Part shown: positions 51,767 to 60,423 of the stretch, piece by piece | How positions within the stretch are numbered: position 1 is the first letter of the stretch | Layout: each line of letters starts with the position of its first letter | DNA from: Candidatus Desulfarcum epimagneticum | GTDB lineage: Bacteria > Desulfobacterota > Desulfobacteria > Desulfobacterales > CR-1 | NCBI GenBank assembly: GCA_900659855.1 | Contig: CAACVI010000049.1 | Location: forward strand, 89,564 to 153,563 | DNA length: 64,000 nt | Direction: 5' to 3' | Notes under the pieces: model-generated | Database searches by the model: none | Seen by the model: only the letters and a program-made list of their open reading frames with translations | What the model was told of the DNA's origin: nothing | Position numbers and translations under genes: made by a program

Positions 51767-53095
51767 TTATTCGATCCTGAAAAATCCCTCGTCGAATTCC
51801 GGGCGTCCGGCGTATTTTTCCATGAAAAACCCCGGGAGTTTGTCAAAATTCTCAAACAGACCCGCGTCGGCCTGGATTCCGGCCTGGTTCAGGGCCTTGT
51901 GAATGTCCATGATTTGGGGGGGACATCCCCGGATGGAGATCCGCTCGTTGATATGGGGGTGATCGGCGTTGGCCTTATGCATGCACTCGCCGACCAGGAT
52001 GGTCTTTTTTTTGCCGGGCGACGGCGTCATGGTCTTTCCCGTCAAAACCTCCACATCATCCCACGGCTCGCCCTTCCAGGCGTATCGGATGGCGGACAGG
52101 ATCAGGCCGTTGATCCCGGAGCAGTAGGTGCACATGGTCAGGTCGTACTTTTGGTAAAACACGCCGCTGATGCCCTCCCGGGCCATGGGAACGGGCAGGC
52201 AGGCGCGCTCGTTTTCAGAATACCCGAAGTCGAACTCGTGGTAATCGGCCACATCCTCGATTTTTTCCCCGACCACCTCCACGTCGGACATGTCCGCGGG
52301 CCGTCCCCGGCCGGCGGCGGCATGGGCCAGGTGGGGAACGTCCCGGGGGTCGTGCCCCAGAACCTTTGAGGCGGTCATGTCGGCGGACAGAACGTCGGCG
52401 GACGCCGCCAGGATGTCGCTTCTTCTCATCCGGCCGTCCATGCCCGGGCCCCGCTCGTTGGTGTATATGCCGTCCACAAGGGTGAGCATGGGGGGCATGG
52501 GGTCGGCCAGGCGCGCCACCATGGCGTGAAGGTCGTGGCGGGGGTCGGCGTTGTGGCATTTTTTCCGGGAGGAAATGTCGATGACGCCCTTCAAGTTTTT
52601 GATTCCCAGGCTCACCCGGGTCTGGTTGTGGGTCTTCATCACCGGCAGGTTCACCACAAAGTCGCTTTCCAGGATGTCGGCGTTGAACCGAAGCGTCATG
52701 CCGTCCCCGAGATCGACTTTTTTAAAGGGCCGGTCAAACACATTCACGGATTTGACCCCGTATCGCTTTTTTAAAAACCCGTACCCCAGGCTTTCATAGG
52801 CATGGGCCTGGGTCTCGCGGTCCCGGGGATTGAAGGTGACCGAGCCTTCCCCGATGGTGATGTCTTCCACGCCCCGCTCCTTTAAAAGGACCGTGATGTC
52901 ATGGACCAGCCGGGAGGTGGTGATGACGCCCCATTTGGGAAAGGGGGTTTCTTTTGTCCAGAACACGATGTTGGGTTTGATGAACACCCGGGCGCCGGAA
53001 GGCATGTGATCCAGTCCCGATGAAAGCGCCACGGCTTTTCGGACCGACTCCAGAGGCGTTTCGTATTTCACCAGCGCCGTTTTGTATGATGTCAT
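51767..53095 (-). CDS. DUF362-domain protein
   Basis: Starts at MTSYKTALVKYE, where the ATG overlaps the stop of the RdgC-like C-terminal gene (ATGA). GARVFIKPNIVFW, DITIGEGSVTFNPR, FVVNLPVMKTHNQTRVSLGI and KNLKGVIDISSRKKCHN are DUF362 signatures. There are scattered cysteines (TMCTYCSG, GECMHK, RGCPPQI) but no classical ferredoxin motif. 442 residues. Biochemical function of the family is unknown; an iron-sulfur or metal role is only suggested by the cysteines. Confidence 0.8.
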   Translation of the reverse strand: MTSYKTALVKYETPLESVRKAVALSSGLDHMPSGARVFIKPNIVFWTKETPFPKWGVITTSRLVHDITVLLKERGVEDITIGEGSVTFNPRDRETQAHAYESLGYGFLKKRYGVKSVNVFDRPFKKVDLGDGMTLRFNADILESDFVVNLPVMKTHNQTRVSLGIKNLKGVIDISSRKKCHNADPRHDLHAMVARLADPMPPMLTLVDGIYTNERGPGMDGRMRRSDILAASADVLSADMTASKVLGHDPRDVPHLAHAAAGRGRPADMSDVEVVGEKIEDVADYHEFDFGYSENERACLPVPMAREGISGVFYQKYDLTMCTYCSGINGLILSAIRYAWKGEPWDDVEVLTGKTMTPSPGKKKTILVGECMHKANADHPHINERISIRGCPPQIMDIHKALNQAGIQADAGLFENFDKLPGFFMEKYAGRPEFDEGFFRIE

Positions 53096-53616
53096 GCCTG
53101 TGTCCATTTTTTCATTTTTGGAACCCATTTCCCCTCCCATTCATCGGACAGCCGGATGTCCAGAAACCGGCGAAAAATGCCCTTAAGAAAGGACACGGCT
53201 TTTTCCACAAGAAAGATTTTTTCCAGAATGGCGCCTTCCATGTCCTGGCGGGTCTCCACCCGGCCGGTTTCCGGGGTTTTAAGCCCCGATATGCCGAAGC
53301 TTTCGCCTTTCAGTGAAAAACGCCATTTTTCCGACCCGGACTGATACAAAAGGTTCATGGCGGTCACCACCGCGCCTTTTTTCAAAGACAGCTTCCCCTC
53401 CTCCCGGCCGGCGTTGTCCCCCTTGATGGAGACCACCTCCTGGGCGTCTTTCGATCGTTTTTCCAGCACGATTTTATCCCCGATCTCAAACGAGGCGCAT
53501 TCCTCATCGATTTGCCTGAAAAGATCCGGGTCCGTGTCCATGACGAACCAGAGCCAGGTTAAAAATTCATTTCCCAAAAACTTATAACGATTGTAAGCGA
53601 TGGCGATATCCAGCAT
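53092..53616 (-). CDS. RdgC-like protein, C-terminal part
   Basis: Begins MLDIAIAYNRYKFLGNEFLT WLWF and contains KIVLEKRSKDAQEVVSIKG and ALVTAMNLLYQSG-like (here AVVTAMNLLYQSG) strands. This fits the second half of RdgC-type recombination-associated proteins. The start is five bases after the stop of the N-terminal half. It may be a natural two-gene version or a frameshift. 174 residues. Its stop overlaps the DUF362 start. Confidence 0.5.
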   Translation of the reverse strand: MLDIAIAYNRYKFLGNEFLTWLWFVMDTDPDLFRQIDEECASFEIGDKIVLEKRSKDAQEVVSIKGDNAGREEGKLSLKKGAVVTAMNLLYQSGSEKWRFSLKGESFGISGLKTPETGRVETRQDMEGAILEKIFLVEKAVSFLKGIFRRFLDIRLSDEWEGKWVPKMKKWTQA

Positions 53617-53620
53617 GGGG

Positions 53621-54235
53621 TCATCCCGCGAATTGAGTCGGTTGAAGTTTAGACAAAAGGCTTTGCCGCGAATCGTCCAGGCCCGAGGCGAAGCCGGCTT
53701 CGGAGTAAGGAAAGAGACGAATGACGGACAGGTTGAAGGATTTTGAAAAAAGCGTTTCAAAGTCCTCATTGGCCGACTTTGTCCCGGAAAAAAACCACGC
53801 CCACGACTCTTCCACGTTCCAGACCACGTCATAGATATCGGGGGTGGCGGGCATCCGTGTCAAAAGCGCGTTTAAAACGCTTTCCTTCAGGTCGGACTTT
53901 TCGTCCCTGGACAAAAAATCCCTTCCGGATTTCGCCAGTTTCTCTTCCATCGCCAGGGTGTGGTGTTTTTTAAACAGTTTGGGGGGAACCTTTTTTTTGT
54001 CCACCCGCAAAGCGAAGATAAAAAACGGCCCCACGAGAAAGGAGGAGTCCTCAAAGTCCGGCCGGTACGGGGTTTCAAGGGAGGTCCACCCGACGGATTT
54101 CTCCCGGGCGCTCTGGTCGATTTCACGAAAGCGGTTTTCGCTCAGCCCGCGCCGCGCCGTCTCAATAATCGGGGCGTCGGGCTTTCCCCGGACCATGTAC
54201 CGGGCCAGGGAGGATGTGGAGGATAGAAGTCCCAT
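53621..54235 (-). CDS. RdgC-like protein, N-terminal part
   Basis: MGLLSSTSSLARYMVRGKPD, then KSVGWTSLETPY, FFIFALRVDKKKVPPKLFKK, DLKESVLNALLTRMP and a segment ending in VIRLFPYSEA. This order (G-W motif, basic strand, K...LK..V...LL) resembles RdgC, a ring-forming DNA-binding protein that modulates RecA. 204 residues against about 300 for a complete RdgC; the C-terminal part follows at once in another frame. The call rests on weak similarity by eye. Confidence 0.5.
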   Translation of the reverse strand: MGLLSSTSSLARYMVRGKPDAPIIETARRGLSENRFREIDQSAREKSVGWTSLETPYRPDFEDSSFLVGPFFIFALRVDKKKVPPKLFKKHHTLAMEEKLAKSGRDFLSRDEKSDLKESVLNALLTRMPATPDIYDVVWNVEESWAWFFSGTKSANEDFETLFSKSFNLSVIRLFPYSEAGFASGLDDSRQSLLSKLQPTQFAG

Positions 54236-54256
54236 GATTGAATGCCTCTTTGGTTT

Positions 54257-54295
54257 AGGGCTCGCTCAAAAATAACTAATTTTTGAGCGAGCCCT
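54257..54295. repeat. Intercistronic hairpin, GCTCAAAAA family, copy 2
   Basis: Stem AGGGCTCGCTCAAAAAT / ATTTTTGAGCGAGCCCT (17 bp) with a five-base loop, nearly identical to the hairpin between gap and tpiA. It touches the stop codon of the DUF368 gene and precedes the RdgC-like gene on the minus strand, so it again sits between co-directional genes. Confidence 0.8.
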
Positions 54296-55374
54296 TAGAA
54301 TGTCAACGTTTTCTTTTCAGACGCGCGTTCCAGAAAAATCACAAATAAAAAGCCGGCGGCCAGAAGCGCCGGGACCCAGATGTTTTGGGCGCCCCAGTCT
54401 CCGGAAAAGGCCCCCTTCAAACCGTCCAGGGCCGCCGAAAGCGCCTCCACGATCTGGCTCTTGGTCATGGAGCCGGCGATGACGCCCGCCAGAAAGGCGT
54501 GGGAGGCGTCCCGGTATCGCTCGATCAAAAATTTTAAAACCCGGGAAAACACAAAAAGACCGCACAGGCATCCCGAGACAAACACGGCGATGACCCAGAG
54601 ATTTTCCGAAGAAAAGGGATTTCGAAGCGTCCCGGTGATAAATTCGTACTTGCCCAGCAAAAGAAGTATGAAGGCGCCGCTGATCCCGGGCAGAATCATG
54701 GCGCACACGGCCACAAAACCGGCCAGGAAAATAAACGGCGGCTGGTTCGACGTGGACACGGGCGCCAGGCCGGCGATCACAAAAGCCAGGGCCAGTCCCG
54801 CCGGAAACATGACCGCCGCGCCGCCGGCCCACTTTTTCACCTGCTTTAACACCACGGCCGCCGACGCCGCGATAAGGCCTGAGAAAAAACCCCAGACATA
54901 AACCGGAAAATGCTCCAGGAAATAATGAATGACGCCGGCCAGACTGACCAGGGCCAGGACGATTCCCAAAAAAAGGGGCAAAAGAAACCGGAGGTGAAGG
55001 CCGGACAGCGCCCCTTTGAAATCGGCCCGGAAAAGGCGTTTAAAAAACGCCGCGTCCGCGGACCGGACGGCCTCCAGGAGATCCAGGTATATCCCCATGA
55101 CCAGGGCCATGGTGCCCCCGGACACGCCGGGGACAATGTCCGCCGCGCCCATGCAAAAGCCTCTGGCGGCCAAAGCGGCGAAGGCCCCCGGGGAACGGGG
55201 GCCGGGGGTTTGAAAAAAAGCGTCTTTCCATGTCCGGGGGGCGCGGGCGTTTGTCGGGTCTGTGGCGGTCAATTTTGTGATTTCAAAGCCTTCGCTTTTT
55301 TTAAGTGGTTTGGGGCGCCCCGGTTTCGGGGCGAAACGGATCAATCGGAAAAGGGTCTCAAACGGCCCAGCCAT
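54295..55374 (-). CDS. DUF368 membrane protein (PopT-like undecaprenyl-phosphate transporter)
   Basis: A start at MAGPFETLFR overlaps pcm by 17 bases; a longer start 19 codons earlier is possible. After a hydrophilic N-terminus, GFCMGAADIVPGVSGGTMAL is the family signature, and a second related AMILPGISGAFILLLLGKYE gives an internal repeat. About eight helices follow the pattern of DUF368. Proteins of this family were reported to recycle undecaprenyl phosphate across the membrane (PopT). That role is inferred from the family. Confidence 0.85.
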   Translation of the reverse strand: MAGPFETLFRLIRFAPKPGRPKPLKKSEGFEITKLTATDPTNARAPRTWKDAFFQTPGPRSPGAFAALAARGFCMGAADIVPGVSGGTMALVMGIYLDLLEAVRSADAAFFKRLFRADFKGALSGLHLRFLLPLFLGIVLALVSLAGVIHYFLEHFPVYVWGFFSGLIAASAAVVLKQVKKWAGGAAVMFPAGLALAFVIAGLAPVSTSNQPPFIFLAGFVAVCAMILPGISGAFILLLLGKYEFITGTLRNPFSSENLWVIAVFVSGCLCGLFVFSRVLKFLIERYRDASHAFLAGVIAGSMTKSQIVEALSAALDGLKGAFSGDWGAQNIWVPALLAAGFLFVIFLERASEKKTLTF

Positions 55375-56014
55375 GCCCGCCGATGAGCGGAACGAAACGG
55401 CATCCCCCCATCCGGGTTTTTCGGATTTCATCCCCGAGTTTTTCGATTTTCACAAGCTCCTGGGTCGTCCGGCCGCCCACGGGAATCACCATGCGCCCGC
55501 CTTCGGCCAGCTGGCGGACCAGGGGATCGGGAATGTCCGGCGCCCCGGCGGTCACGATGATGGCGTCAAAGGGGCTTTCATCCGGCCACCCTTCGGCGCC
55601 GTCCGAGTATCGCGACACGATGTTGTGACAGCCCAGCCGGTCAAAGCGCCGGCGGGACTCCGTGAAAAGGGAGTGAATCCTTTCAATGGTGTACACCCGA
55701 AAGGCCAGCTCGGCCAGAACAGCGGCCTGGTATCCCGACCCGGTCCCCACCTCCAGAACCCGGTCGTCGGGGCCCGGGGCCAGCGCCTGGGTCATTTCCG
55801 CCACGATAAAGGGCTGTGAGATGGTCTGCCGCTCGCGAATGGGAAGGGGGTGGTCCCCGTAGGCCCGGTTTTCCAGGGCCTCGCTGACAAAAAGATGCCT
55901 GGGAACCCGGCGCATGGCGTCCAGGGTCCTTTTGTCCGTAATTCCCCGGGCCTCAATCTGGGTCGCCACCATCTCTTCGCGCAGGCGTTTAAACAGTTTT
56001 TTCTCCTTGGGCAT
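55358..56014 (-). CDS. pcm: Protein-L-isoaspartate O-methyltransferase
   Basis: Repairs isoaspartyl damage with S-adenosylmethionine. TISQPFIVAEMTQAL is the substrate-binding loop and VLEVGTGSGYQAAVLAEL is the SAM motif. IIVTAGAPDIPDPLVRQLAE and MVIPVGGRT follow. 218 residues, normal. It is the first gene of the minus-strand run pcm-DUF368, divergent from the K+ channel with a 195-base gap. Confidence 0.93.
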   Translation of the reverse strand: MPKEKKLFKRLREEMVATQIEARGITDKRTLDAMRRVPRHLFVSEALENRAYGDHPLPIRERQTISQPFIVAEMTQALAPGPDDRVLEVGTGSGYQAAVLAELAFRVYTIERIHSLFTESRRRFDRLGCHNIVSRYSDGAEGWPDESPFDAIIVTAGAPDIPDPLVRQLAEGGRMVIPVGGRTTQELVKIEKLGDEIRKTRMGGCRFVPLIGGHGWAV

Positions 56015-56209
56015 AACGAAACGACTTTATCAAACCCTCCCTGCGGCGTCAAGGAATTAGGTTTGGGCCGCTCCATGGGCGCGGCTGGATAAACCTCTTG
56101 ATTTTCAATCTCAAATTGCGTAATCTGGCCCTGCCCGGGAAAAGAAGAAAACCGAAAATAAAACAAATCGCCGGACCGCCCGGCTTTTGGATTAAGGACG
56201 CCCCCTTTT

Positions 56210-57247
56210 ATGGAACGATCCTCTCATTTTATTTTATGCAACCTGCTTCTGGCCATCATTGTGTCGGCGGGCTCCGCCGGGTACATGATCATAGAGGGCT
56301 GGGGCCTTCTGGACTCAATTTACATGACCGTCATCAGCCTGGCCACGGTGGGATACGGCGAGGTTCACGAACTGAGCCGGGCCGGCCGGGTGTACACCCT
56401 TCTGCTTATCATCTCGGGCATGGGATTTTTTATTTATGTGGCCGGGGTCGCGGTTCAGATCATGGTGGAGGGGCGAATCCGGAAAATATTGGGGAGACGA
56501 AAATTGAGCAAAAAGATCGGAAAACTCAAAGACCATTATATCATATGCGGCTACGGCAGGATCGGAAAGGTCATTTATGAGCGAATCAGCCACCGCCAGG
56601 GTCGAAAAAACCTGGACCTCGTGGTCATGGAAAGAGATGAAGACCTCATCGCCGAGCTGGAGGCGCAGGGCATTTTGTATGTCCCGGGGGACGCCTCCGA
56701 GGAGGAAAACCTCATCAAAGCCGGCATCGACAGGGCCCGGGGGCTCATCGCCTCCCTGGCCACGGACACGGACAACGTGTTTCTGACGCTCACGGCCCGT
56801 CAGCTCAATTCCAGCGTGTCCATCATCTCCCGGGCCGGGGACCACCGGGCCAAATCCAAACTTCTGGCGGCGGGCGCCGACTTTGTGGATTCGCCCTACG
56901 AAACCGGCGGATTCCGAATGGCCCAAAGGGCGCTCAACCCCAACCTGACCAATTTTTTAGACCTGGTGTTTGAATGGACGCGCCACGACATCCAGATGGA
57001 GGAGATGGTCGCCACGGAATCCTCCAAAATCACCGGTCTCAAACTCAAGGAATCGGGGATTCGGGTGAATTTCAACGTCATCGTCATCGCCATGCAGCGC
57101 GAAGACGGGACCATGATCTTCAACCCTTCCTCGGAAAACCGCATCATGCCCGGCGACACGGTGATCGTAATGGGCAAAACCAACGATCTGGAAAAAATGG
57201 CCGAAATCCTGAACCCGGGCGGAGAAAAGACAGGGGGAACCCCATGA
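56210..57247 (+). CDS. Two-helix potassium channel with RCK (TrkA) domains
   Basis: Helix 1 is at about 7-28, the pore loop has the K+ filter TVGYG at residues 46-50 (SLATVGYGEV), and helix 2 is at about 62-85. An RCK N-domain with ICGYGRIGKV (111-120) and a TrkA_C domain near 265-340 (GLKLKESGIRVNFNVIVIAM) follow. This is the MthK-like architecture: K+ channel gated by a cytosolic ligand. Its 3' 459 bases are duplicated at 60552-61010. The stop overlaps the TPR lipoprotein start. Confidence 0.9.
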   Translation: MERSSHFILCNLLLAIIVSAGSAGYMIIEGWGLLDSIYMTVISLATVGYGEVHELSRAGRVYTLLLIISGMGFFIYVAGVAVQIMVEGRIRKILGRRKLSKKIGKLKDHYIICGYGRIGKVIYERISHRQGRKNLDLVVMERDEDLIAELEAQGILYVPGDASEEENLIKAGIDRARGLIASLATDTDNVFLTLTARQLNSSVSIISRAGDHRAKSKLLAAGADFVDSPYETGGFRMAQRALNPNLTNFLDLVFEWTRHDIQMEEMVATESSKITGLKLKESGIRVNFNVIVIAMQREDGTMIFNPSSENRIMPGDTVIVMGKTNDLEKMAEILNPGGEKTGGTP

Positions 57248-58011
57248 GGCCCCGGCTCCAAACCCTCGCCGCGGCCTGGGCGGCCCTGGCTCTCCTGGCC
57301 TCATGCGCCGCCGATCTGGAAACGCGCCGAATCCGGGCCGACGCCATACGCAAGGTGGGCGAGGCGCACATGGCGTCCCGGGATTACACGTCGGCGCTGG
57401 GGGAGTTTTTAAAAGCCAAAGACCTTTTCCCCGAAGACCCCGCCCTTTTGAACAACCTGGGCCTTGCGTACATGGCCAAAAACCGCCTGGAGGCGGCCGA
57501 GGCGAGCTTTAAAAACGCCCTGGCCCTCAAACCGGACTACGCCGAGGCGTGGAACAACCTGGGCTCGGCCTACCTGGCCATGAAAAAATGGGACGCCGCC
57601 ATCGCCGCCATCGGGCGCGTCACAGACAACCTGCTTTACGCCACCCCCCATTATTCCCTGGCCAATCTCGGCTGGGCGCACTACAACAAAAAGAATTACG
57701 CCCAGGCCGTCATGCACTACCAAAAGGCCCTGAAGCTGGCGCCTGGATTTGAAATGGCCCTGCGGGATCTGGGCAGGACCTATATGGCCATGGGAAAAAT
57801 CCCCCAGGCTGCGGCCGCCCTTTCAAAGGGCGTCCGGGCCGCCCCCCGAAACGCCGAAATGGCATTCTACCTGGCAAAAGCCCTGGCCGCCTCCGGGGAC
57901 GATGAGGGCGCGGCCCGGCAGTTCGACCGGGCGCTTCGCCTCTGGCCGGGATGCCCCTGCGCCCCGGAGGCCCAGAGGGAGATTTCGAGAATCGGAAAAA
58001 AGATTCGGTGA
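57244..58011 (+). CDS. TPR lipoprotein, PilF-like, copy 1
   Basis: The ATG overlaps the channel stop (ATGA). A signal peptide with lipobox LLASC (Cys at about residue 21) is followed by at least four TPR units, for example ALLNNLGLAYMAKNRLEAAE, AEAWNNLGSAYLAMKKWDAA and MALRDLGRTYMAMGKIPQAA. This resembles PilF/PilW outer-membrane pilotins, though no pilus genes are near. 255 residues. A second, almost identical gene is at 61007-61774. Confidence 0.8.
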   Translation: MRPRLQTLAAAWAALALLASCAADLETRRIRADAIRKVGEAHMASRDYTSALGEFLKAKDLFPEDPALLNNLGLAYMAKNRLEAAEASFKNALALKPDYAEAWNNLGSAYLAMKKWDAAIAAIGRVTDNLLYATPHYSLANLGWAHYNKKNYAQAVMHYQKALKLAPGFEMALRDLGRTYMAMGKIPQAAAALSKGVRAAPRNAEMAFYLAKALAASGDDEGAARQFDRALRLWPGCPCAPEAQREISRIGKKIR

Positions 58012-58051
58012 TATTTTCTGTGACGGTTCTCAGAAGGAAAATGCAAGGAAA

Positions 58052-58204
58052 ATGTCATGCAGGACCGGGGGGGGGTATGACGAGCGTCTGATAATGATTC
58101 CCTACGAGGTATACGGAGATACGATAAGAGCAGCCGCAGTCCATGCCGTGACACGACAGCAGATTAATTTCCGAATAAAAACAAGGCGGCTTTCAAATGA
58201 ATAA
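58052..58204 (+). pseudogene. C-terminal remnant of small TA-like protein, copy 1
   Basis: YDERLIMIPYEVYGDTIRAA then VHAVTRQQINFRIKTRRL looks like the end of a small protein that normally precedes DUF2283 genes. The first half is missing, replaced by a G-rich stretch. It overlaps the DUF2283 start by eight bases. The same remnant occurs at 61804-61953. Confidence 0.5.
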
Positions 58205-58448
58205 CAAATCAGAGATGAAATATTTCAAAGATGATGACATTCTGCACTTTGTCGTTTCCGATGAAAAGGAGGCGGGGAGTATCGAAATAACTCCGAACAT
58301 CACTGCAGAGATAAACGGGGACGGCGAACTGATCGGAATAGAAATTCTGAATGCCAGCTCCTTTGTCCGGGATTATATAATGGAAATGGCTCAGGCAAAG
58401 ATACTTGGCTTGGCAGAGAGGCAGTTTGCAAAAGGTGTGACTGCTTAG
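58197..58448 (+). CDS. DUF2283 protein
   Basis: YFKDDDILHFVVSDEKEAGS, then ITAEINGDGELIGIEILNAS, is the DUF2283 pattern of a small beta protein, often the partner of a DUF4258 protein in TA-like pairs. 83 residues. It overlaps the remnant upstream. The downstream duplication at 61954 breaks off eight codons into this gene, so it remains single. Confidence 0.75.
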   Translation: MNNKSEMKYFKDDDILHFVVSDEKEAGSIEITPNITAEINGDGELIGIEILNASSFVRDYIMEMAQAKILGLAERQFAKGVTA

Positions 58449-58524
58449 AAAATTTATAAAAAATATAGCCCTTTCCCGCCACAGGGCCAGGCTCATTGAT
58501 GTTCTGGGCCAGGATGTTTTCGGT

Positions 58525-58550
58525 GGCGCTTTCTGCCTGTCCCCTATTTT
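58525..58550 (-). repeat. REP-like junction GGCGCTTTCTGCCTGTCCCC, copy 1
   Basis: The same bases stand at 60522-60547 directly in front of the 1.4-kb duplication. It contains the reverse of GGGGACAGG, so it belongs to the RAYT-associated motif series. Confidence 0.75.
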
Positions 58551-58584
58551 CCCATCTGGCCTAAGGCGCTCCCTTTGTCTTTGT

Positions 58585-58809
58585 TTAGATCAATTTCAAA
58601 AATTCGCGCCTCGTCAATTCACAATTCCGAAGAATTTTTGAAAAAAGTCCGGGACCGATCGTTTCGCCGGAATGAACAGGGACGACAGAGCAACGTCCCT
58701 CGGGGTGTTAAAAAAAATGATGGCTGCCTTTGACACGGATGACCTCAAAACCGATTTTTTTAAGGATTTTGATCACGTCCTTGCCTTTCAAGGAAGGGAA
58801 TTGGGTCAT
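58585..58809 (-). pseudogene. HicA toxin with in-frame TAA
   Basis: Reads MTQFPSLKGKDVIKILKKIG, FEVIRVKGSHHFF, TAA, then in the same frame HPEGRCSVVPVHSGETIGPG and LFSKILRNCELTRREFLKLI. All HicA parts are present, including the catalytic His in GSHHFF, but codon 34 is a stop inside a T8 run. 225 bases keep one frame, so this is a nonsense change, not a frameshift. It overlaps the hicB stop by ATGA. Confidence 0.8.
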
Positions 58810-59015
58810 GCTGTCACCGCGATTCTTTGAACCCCCACAAATTCTGTGTCAATTGGAGCGCCGTGGACTTCAAGGCACAATTCAATGGCTTCCCTGACGC
58901 GCTCCATCAATACGTCCAGGGATTTGGCCTGGGTATGGCATCCCTTTAACTCCGGGACTGTGGCGATATAAAAATTTTCCGTGTCTTTTTCTATAATGAC
59001 GTTAAATGTTTTCAT
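58806..59015 (-). CDS. HicB-family antitoxin
   Basis: MKTFNVIIEKDTENFYIATV PELKGCHTQAKSLDVLMERV REAIEL is the degraded RNase-H-like HicB fold (the ...YVATVPELPGCHTQG pattern), shown here in pieces. 69 residues, without the C-terminal DNA-binding domain of longer forms. With its hicA interrupted it may be an orphan antitoxin. Confidence 0.85.
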   Translation of the reverse strand: MKTFNVIIEKDTENFYIATVPELKGCHTQAKSLDVLMERVREAIELCLEVHGAPIDTEFVGVQRIAVTA

Positions 59016-59041
59016 GTCATTTCTCCCTTAATTTAAAAAAA

Positions 59042-59428
59042 CAGACTCGTAAAAAAGTAGGTGAGACGGCATCGTAAAAAATATCATAGTACACAAAATA
59101 ACAAGGGAGGAATATTTTTTCCGCGTCCTTCAAAAATCCTTAGCGCAATGGACGCAATGGATGTCGGACCGTCAGAACAGCCCGATTTTATTTTAAACCG
59201 ATTGAATTTTGCCCCTCGAAATGGTCTTAAACGCCCCATTTGGGGCATAAAATGAACGGTTTAAGAATGCGCGCGCCATTTCTATAATCTCACAGCGTAT
59301 TCTTACACATGCGATTTTGATCCTCAAATACGGCGCTTAGGAAGAATTTAGGCTCATATTTTTAGCCTTTTCCCTGTTATTAGAAATCATTGCGACGGCC
59401 CGCGCCCTATCGATCCCCCCTTCCTGAA
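59042..59428. other. Spacer with partial palindromic element
   Basis: 59042-59085 holds the fragment GACTCGTAAAAAAGTAGGTG then GACGGCATCGTAAAAAAT, one end of the dispersed palindromic element. A short GCCCCATTTGGGGC hairpin lies near 59236. 59332-59457 repeats the window end (63881-64000) and includes the RAYT stop. No gene otherwise. Confidence 0.65.
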
Positions 59429-60361
59429 CTATACAGATTCAGACAATCGTTTCAGAGAATAAATTCCATCAAGCCCTTGGATAGATTTGGGCTTCTTTTC
59501 GCGTTTGGACTCAAAACGATCTTTAAACCTCTGGTAATGCGTCATGACAAACGCTTTGGAGCCGATGATTCCAGAATCGGTGAAATAGCGGGTTCTGTAT
59601 GCGAATCTTCGGGTCCGGGTCAGGTTAAATCCGGCGTTTCTTTCCTTTTCCACAACACCCGGATCAATGCTTCCCGCAAAGTCCTTTCCCGAGGGTCTCA
59701 ACGCCCCGGCTTCATACACATATCGCCGGTATCGCCTTATTCTTTCGGCTTCGCTCATGACGTTGAATTCCACCAGGCCGAAGTCAGTGGACAAAAAAGC
59801 GCCCTCATTTCCGGATTGAATGTGATATCCCAGGGAACTCCAGCGATACGCCTCCGGACGATCCACGATTCCGGCCCGGACAGGGTTTAAGTCAATATAG
59901 GCCAGACAGTTGATTAAAGTGTTTCCATTCTCCACGATCACGCTTTTGAAACGCTCGGCCCACAGCGTTCCTTTTCGGTGATGGAGTCTGTTATAAAACC
60001 GTGAGAAGGTCTGCTTGATTTCTTTCATGAATTCCGACAGATTGGACCATTTCTCCCGGAAACGCTCAATGTCGGCTTCCCCGAATTCCCGTTCTCTTCC
60101 GTAGAGGTTCACAAACCGCTCCCGGATTTGTTCGTCCGTGAAATCATGATCCGGGCGCATTTTCACCAGCAGGTGGAAATGGTTGTCCATGACGCAAAAG
60201 CCCATGATGTCGGAAAAATAGATGTAACTGAATTTTTTGATGATTTTGACAAGGGCCTCTTTTTCCACGTCCTGAAAGGGGAAACCGTCCAAGGCGGTTC
60301 GGGAAATGACATGGTAAACGGTTTTTTCGCCCTTGTTGAGCATTCTGGCTGTTCTTGGCAT
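59429..60361 (-). CDS. REP-associated tyrosine transposase (RAYT, TnpA_REP type)
   Basis: MPRTARMLNKGEKTVYHVIS is the standard opening. The HUH motif is NHFHLLVKM with His61 and His63, and the candidate nucleophile Tyr123 is in FSRFYNRLHHRKGTLWAERF. 310 residues, apparently intact. Such single-strand transposases of the IS200/Y1 superfamily act on REP/BIME sequences. The GGGGACAGGTCAATAATGC motif stands 60-90 bases upstream, so it is the likely cognate repeat. The last 120 bases of the locus recur at the window end. Confidence 0.88.
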   Translation of the reverse strand: MPRTARMLNKGEKTVYHVISRTALDGFPFQDVEKEALVKIIKKFSYIYFSDIMGFCVMDNHFHLLVKMRPDHDFTDEQIRERFVNLYGREREFGEADIERFREKWSNLSEFMKEIKQTFSRFYNRLHHRKGTLWAERFKSVIVENGNTLINCLAYIDLNPVRAGIVDRPEAYRWSSLGYHIQSGNEGAFLSTDFGLVEFNVMSEAERIRRYRRYVYEAGALRPSGKDFAGSIDPGVVEKERNAGFNLTRTRRFAYRTRYFTDSGIIGSKAFVMTHYQRFKDRFESKREKKPKSIQGLDGIYSLKRLSESV

Positions 60362-60423
60362 GGGTTTTGTCCTGTTTTTGATGTTTGGAAATGATGGTGG
60401 ATAAAATACTATTGCTCTTTATA

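Noticed and set aside
58585..58809. Recoding or programmed frameshift in hicA
   Set aside because: The internal stop is TAA and the two halves are in the same frame, so neither selenocysteine insertion nor slippage would restore the protein.
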